Assembly (NCBI GenBank): GCA_020736575.1
Contig: JAGPYM010000027.1
Location: forward strand, 496,001 to 560,000
Source of the DNA: Thelonectria olida
Lineage: Eukaryota; Ascomycota; Sordariomycetes; Hypocreales; Nectriaceae
DNA length: 64,000 nucleotides
Direction: 5' to 3'
Shown: positions 58,881-64,000 of the stretch, piece after piece
Numbering within the stretch: the first letter of the stretch is position 1
Layout of the letters: each line of letters begins with the position of its first letter
Made by a program: the position numbers and the translations under genes
The notes under the pieces: generated by a model
Databases searched by the model: none
Seen by the model: the letters and a program-made list of their open reading frames with translations, nothing else
Told to the model about the DNA's origin: nothing

Positions 58881-59172
58881 ATCAGCAACAAACTCCTCTG
58901 AACTTTTACGTCCCGTCTTCTTGCTTGCATTCGTTCTTTTTTGTGCTTATCGTCTTCTGCCAATCTGGTCTGCAATGGCCGAAAGCATCTAGCACTTGTC
59001 GTTGGCCTCTTCTTCTTTATTGATTTTTTGCGGCTTTCGTCCATTGCGACTTTGCTGAGTGTGAGAGAGTGTGGTGCTGCGCCGCCATCCACACCCACCA
59101 ACCACCACCAACATTACAACAACCGCCTCCTCACCTGGAAGCCTTTGCGACCATTGCCAAAACACCAACAAA

Positions 59173-60198
59173 ATGGTTCGATTCCTCCATCATAACCTGT
59201 CGCTCTCGTCCGCTAATCTCTTGCGAAAATAGGGCTGCTGCTTTTCGCGCCCCTCAGGGCCAAACTCGCCTTACCCAGGCGGCGTAAACGCTTCCTCTCG
59301 CGCCATCAACCCGCCTCCGCTGCAGCTCCCTGACCCTGTCCAGCCCAGACAGCCTGCTAGGCGCCGACGACACGAACAACGCCCCCTCGACCAACACATA
59401 GACAAGCCCTTGCGCCGCCACGAATGGTCGTCGCGCAATCGCACATGGACCAAGAAACAGCTCGCCAGAGAGCGCGCCGAGTTCTTCGACACGAGAGTCA
59501 CCGGCAGACCTGAGATTTGGCAGACGGTCCATGCCGCGCTTCAAGTCCTTTGGGATCCCACGAGTCAAGATGCGCAGGACGACGGGTCCAACGGCCTCGC
59601 CACTGCGCAGATGATCCTTCGCGCAGCCGAAATCTCTCTGCCAACTGGGAACCTCAAGGACGGAGTGTACGATCATTCCGGAAACTACTACCCAATCCCT
59701 GAATGGATTGTCTGCGACCCGCGAAACATTGCCGAGGAGCTGAGTGAAGGCGCAAAGGGCGATGGGCCTGCACCTGACGATGAGGAGGAAACCACGGCCG
59801 AGGATGAGGACATGACGGATGAGGACGACGACGAGATCGAGGGCAGGAAACGAGAAAAGGGCAAGGAAGTCATCGACGTGCGAGAGCAGGTGGCCCTGCG
59901 AGCGAGATTGAGCGAAAATGGCCAAGATATCAAGGTCACCATCGTCGAAACGGAGTCAGTCAAGACCGTTGCCAAAAAGATTGCTCAAGCAGCAAAGGTA
60001 AGTCTGCTCCTAGTCTTCCCCCAACCAAAGCACTAACACGTCTCGAAGCTCACCTCGACCAAACGAATTCGCATCGCCTACATGGGAAAGATGCTCAAGG
60101 AGAACTCCTCCCTCACCGACCAGGGCTGGCAGAGCGGTCATGTCGTCAATGCCCTTGTCTTTGATCGACAATCCGCTCCTCCTTATGATATGCCTTGA
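59173..60198 (+). CDS. UBTD-like ubiquitin-domain protein with N-myristoylation motif
   Basis: Three exons: 59173..59175 (the ATG alone), 59233..59997 and 60049..60198, for 305 aa starting MGCCFSR. The first intron (57 nt, GTTCGA..AATAG, GCTAATC branch) separates the start codon from the rest. Without it the frame has no suitable ATG. Gly2 and Cys3/Cys4 suggest N-myristoylation plus palmitoylation. A UBTD/DC-UbP N-terminal domain runs about 65-165 (RNRTWTKKQLARERAEFFDT, TGRPEIWQTVHAAL). An acidic stretch follows at about 175-205, and a ubiquitin-like domain at about 220-295 (DIKVTIVETESVKTVAKKIA, then IRIAYMGKMLKENSSL). Animal UBTD1/2 act with E2/E3 ubiquitin enzymes. The exon 1 assignment is the weak point because the donor is not GTRNGT. 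Confidence 0.82.
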
Positions 60199-60882
60199 AC
60201 CTACCTAATCCACCTCCTGGCACCTACGTCCACTAATGACCAACAACTGGTATACGGCCCCTCTCCTTCATCCAAGGAACTTGCCCCCCTTATTGAGCCC
60301 TCAATGGCTTCTCTTGCTTGATCACGTCTGGATAATACCCCCTGCTTTTGACCTCGTCACTTTTTCACCCGTTTATTTAACGACTGTCTTTATGGAGTTT
60401 ACTAGGTCCGGTTTCAGCGTTGTCTGTTTTTCGCTCGCCTTCTTATCTGTTCACCTGGCTTGTATGTATGTACACGGATTGATTGGATAGCCTCCTTGTC
60501 CCCTGATCCCATTACACCATAGTTGCATATACACCGTCACAACATTCTCAATTCGCATCGTCGAAGAACGCAGTCATAGATTCAATCAATAATGGGGCCT
60601 CATTTTCACCCCCCCTTTTACCATCCTCGTAAACACATCGCTCATAGTGCCCATTCTTGCGTAAACCACATGTACACATGTCTGAAAATCATTGTCTACC
60701 TAACTTGCTACATTTGACTCTACCGGGGACCCTTTGCATAGCCTTTTGGTGGGAAAACACCCATTAACATGCTCCACCCCTGACTCCGCTCCTATCATTG
60801 TCATGACTCTTGCAGTGCACCAGCACGCCATTCTGAAAACGGTTCAGGTACGAAGACCGTCCGCCATAACAGCCTCTGGTCT
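60199..60882. other. Convergent 3' region
   Basis: 684 bp between two convergent stop codons, T/C-rich and A/T-rich, consistent with 3' UTRs. Nothing else recognised. Confidence 0.45.
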
Positions 60883-63800
60883 TTACGCGGTTGATCCAAT
60901 CTTGTTGAGGCCCTTCAACGAGCCTAGGCTTAGTGCTAAGCCTTGCGATCGGCTTCTTATCCGCACAAAGCCGGTAACAGGGCCATCTTCGCCCTCCTTC
61001 TCGATACTCAGGTTGGCAAGAGCATCCTCACCTGCACCAATGTTAGCAGACAAGTCTTAGATCCCGATTGATTAGAGTGATTCGACTTACCAAAGACACT
61101 GCGGGCGTAGAGGTTCGCACTAAGGAACTGGCAGTCACCCTTCAGACTGGCCTCAGGAGTCAGGCAGTTCATATTCGTGCAGGCCATCAATTGGTCGAGA
61201 AACTCGCGCAGTGATTTGGCCTTCGAGTTGATGTTGACCTTATTCTCCCACTCAAACTCTGTCCACATGGTACGGAACTGGGTCTCAGTGCAGGTAGCGG
61301 GTTGGATATAGTCCATGATGTCCACATGCAAGTCGTTGAGGATCACTACATTGGTGTCGGTAGAGTGGGCTCCGTCGTAAACGACATTGCCGAAAATCAC
61401 GCCCGTGTCGGTGGACGAGACCTTGATCGTGCATTGCACGTTGTGGAAGTCATGGGGACCCAGGTTCTGGGTGGTTGGACGTTCAACAACCTTAAGGTCA
61501 CCCAGAGTGGCAAACTCGACCGACAAGTTCTGGAGAGTTTCAGTCGTCTGGTTGACCAAAAGCACATCAAGGACAATGTCGAATTGGTGGACCTTGACAT
61601 ATGCCTCGGCGTATACGGGATCCGAGAAACCAGTCAGTTGGACCACGCGGCTGAGCTTAGAGGACAGGTCTTCGGCCGCCGATTCACCCCCGGTTGCCCT
61701 CTCGAGATCCATCTCAATTTGATCCAGGCCTTCTGAAGTGTTCTTCTTGGAGAGTTGTCGGATTTGAACAACATCGTCAACCTGTACAGCTGCCTTGGCT
61801 CGCTCAACAGCCTCCTTGGCAGCTCGCTTCTTCTCTTCAACCTGAACCATAGCACGGAAAGCCTTGCGGGTGTCGTCCAGCCAGACGGTCTCCAGTTCCT
61901 TCTTCTGTTCAGACTCGGCAAGAGATCGCACGCATGACATGATACGGTCCACCGAGTCCTCATCGATAGGAGCCTTCACAAACTGTGATTGACCAACACG
62001 GATGACCGAGATCATAATGAGCATGGCCTCAGCCCTCAACGCATTGGTTCGTGCCTTGTCAGATGAGATTTCGGAGTGGCGCAAAACAAGCTTGACAAGG
62101 GTGGAAGATAGGACGGTTGAGAGGTAGTAGTCGCCATCAAGGATGAGCTGACGCAGGGGTGGCTTCTGGGCTGCCTTCACGGCTTCCAACTTGGCGGCTG
62201 CGGAGGACTGACTGGTGAGTGCGGTCTCAGTAGCATAAGTACCGTCAGCGAGAACCTTGCGTGAGCCGCTGGGAGCAGCGGGCTTTGAAGTACCATTCAC
62301 ATGGTCGTCGTTCTTCTCTCCGTCATCGTGGGAGTCCAACAAGCGCTGTTCGGAAGCGAGAATAGGCATTTCGCCCAAGCTGGCGCGTATCCTCCTCCAA
62401 GCATCTCGAATATCCTTCTCTTCAAGCGAGTACTCGCCAATGATCCAAAGAATTCCCCGATACACTTTTCCAGCTCGGACCTCGCCAAGGGTGGCAACCA
62501 AACGTCCGATGATGGTAGTTCGAAGGTTGGGGAACTTCTCAACCACCTCCTTGACAAAGTTAATAACGTCGACGGCGGAAGCATTGTTGAAGTCGGCGAT
62601 GAAGTCCATAAGAAGCTCCACAACACTGGATGCAACCTCGGAGAACTTGATGGCGCACTGATGGATAGAGTGGATGAGGAGCGACCGGTACTCGGCGTTT
62701 TTCTCGTACTCCTGGTCGACGGTCTTGGAAAGTTCCTTCTTGAGCAAGAGCACAACTTCCTCGACATTCTTGCTAGAGACCATCTCGAGAGCGATGCCTA
62801 AGGCTTTTCTTCGTACGTCGATATCAGTGCTAGAAAGAACCCGAAGAATTTCCATAGTCAAATCGTCCAAGACGCCCTCGTTCTTCTTTCGTAGCTGGTC
62901 AACTCGGTCGAGAACGATAAGCTTGACGTTGTTGTCAGCCTCCTTAATGCTCAACTCGATGAACTTGGCGGCAGCGGCCTTAACAGCGACAGGGTTGTTG
63001 GTCAAGGCGGTAAGGGACGAAGCAGCTTCGTAGACGACAGTTGATGCGCCAGCGTCGAGCAAGTCGAAGATTAATCTGAGGTACCGAGCCTATTATGACA
63101 GTCAGTGGGCGTCCTATGTTAAACCCGTATAGACAGACCTTGTTCTGAGAGTTTTGGACGGCATCCTTGCGAATAAACTCAAGCTCCACAAGCTGAAGAA
63201 GTTCCTCTGCATTAGGAATACCCTCGAACACAGAGCTCAAATAGATAAGCGCGGCATCGTGATCAATGCTGGCCAAAGCGGCGAATGCATTCCTCTTGCA
63301 TGTAGCATCGGTCTCACCGTCTAGGAAGGCAGCGATGAGTTCTGAGGCATCGGGAATCAGGGTGGGGGAGTGAAGGTAAATCGAGGAAATGGCGAAGACA
63401 GCGTTCTTTCGCACATAAGCGTGTCGGTGTTCAAGACAGGATCGCGCGGAGGATAGGAGGGGCTCAATCAGCTCGGCTTCCCTCAGTTTGCAGAGGAAGC
63501 GCAGGGTGTTGCCCCGAATGTACTCGTTCGGGTGCTGGAGATCGTTTCGGATGCCATTGCTATACCAAAACAATTAGAAGTGTGCGGCAGGATTCAGGGA
63601 CTTGGAGGGAAAGCATACCAAACCAAAATCATCTCCTGCTTGAGCTTGCCAGTGCTATCCAGCTTCGGGCAGATCTCATAATAGAAGTAAAGAAGCTTCT
63701 TGAGAGGCTTGTACTTAGAAGGCATAACAAATCGAATAATATGCATAAGCAACGTGGGCATAGGATCACCGTTAAGCATAATGGTCAGGATGCGCTTCAT

Positions 63801-63923
63801 GGTGTCGACCTTTGTCTCGTCCGTCCCCTTCTCCAACTGCATGCGTAGGTCGGAGACGGTGGGAACATCGGCGGCATTGTCCTGGTGGACGAGACTGTAG
63901 GCGTTCTCGAGAAAGCCAGACAT
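60883..63923 (-). CDS. SEC26: Coatomer subunit beta (beta-COP, Sec26)
   Basis: Four exons, complement(63619..63923), complement(63139..63559), complement(61091..63089) and complement(60883..61031), with introns of 50-60 nt encode 957 aa, the normal size. The N-terminal adaptin-like HEAT solenoid (about 20-540) includes [20 protein letters not shown] and [20 protein letters not shown] charged linker (about 590-650) precedes the C-terminal appendage. This has [20 protein letters not shown] and ends [19 protein letters not shown], as in other beta-COPs. Beta-COP is part of the COPI coat that returns proteins from Golgi to ER and binds Arf1. The start lies 77 bp from the window edge, so most of the promoter is outside. 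Confidence 0.97.
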
Positions 63924-64000
63924 GATGGGCAGTATCGCCAGTGGCTGGCCGTGAGAGATGGTGGTGCAGGAAGCAGTAAATGGGACGTGGCTCGAAAGGG

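Larger units (their letters stand above)
57208..59172. promoter_or_regulatory. Divergent region between dim-5 and the UBTD-like gene
   Basis: 1965 bp between two head-to-head genes. It holds palindromic CCTAGG/GGTACC-type motif clusters at 57515-57560 and 57919-57953, and a (CTC)n tract at 58850-58880. From about 58560 it is pyrimidine-rich, the likely leader of the UBTD-like gene. No convincing ORF. Confidence 0.5.

Noticed and set aside
1..64000. Secondary-metabolite cluster, transposon, viral insertion or CRISPR array
   Set aside because: No core biosynthetic enzyme, transposase, reverse transcriptase, terminal repeats or spaced repeats were found.

Overview
The window looks like a nuclear chromosome segment of a filamentous ascomycete (Pezizomycotina, most likely Sordariomycetes and perhaps Hypocreales; the order is an inference). 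Genes are split by short introns (about 50-140 nt) with GT..AG ends and CTAAC/CTGAC-like branch sites. UTRs are pyrimidine-rich, and the content includes a HET-domain gene and a DIM-5-type H3K9 methyltransferase. I see 22 protein-coding genes, all apparently complete. I found no rRNA, no convincing tRNA, no transposon, no CRISPR array and no virus-like sequence. Exon boundaries were worked out by hand from splice signals, reading frame and family similarity. For every spliced gene the coding length divides by three.

Left part (1-16.7 kb): TIM44 and mitochondrial ribosomal protein uS11m are divergent over 270 bp. They are followed by a PPPDE/DeSI isopeptidase-like gene, the OLA1/YchF P-loop NTPase, and an uncharacterised serine/proline-rich gene with a C-terminal WWDIRN motif. 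A 3.9 kb gene-free gap follows. Next is a 1320-aa VPS9 + ankyrin + PX-like + C-terminal helical protein whose architecture matches yeast Vrl1, the GEF/SNX-BAR subunit of the VINE complex.

Middle (18-46 kb): an amino-acid permease, a PARG-like macro-domain protein with an intact GGG-x7-QEE signature, and a BCS1-type AAA ATPase come first. After a second 3.9 kb gap come class II fructose-bisphosphate aldolase, an Osh4/Kes1-like oxysterol-binding protein, a 15-ankyrin-repeat protein with a GC-AG intron, and a Cid2/MIX23-family protein. These are followed by the NatA auxiliary subunit NAA15, a sphingoid long-chain-base kinase and a CSN8/PSMD8/eIF3K-like protein.

Right part (46-64 kb): a BTB/POZ protein, a 74-aa small protein, a 3.6 kb gap, then a HET-domain gene convergent with an orphan gene. 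These are followed by dim-5, a UBTD-like ubiquitin-domain protein with an N-myristoylation motif, and coatomer beta subunit.

Most of the content is housekeeping. Mitochondrial biogenesis (TIM44, uS11m, BCS1, a MIX23-like protein) and endomembrane traffic or lipid transport (Vrl1-like, Osh4-like, LCB kinase, beta-COP) are both represented, but nothing shows the genes form a functional cluster. The least ordinary items are the intact Vrl1-like gene, the PARG-like protein, the HET/orphan pair, three very short first coding exons, and the GC-AG intron. I did not find a convincing new multi-gene system.
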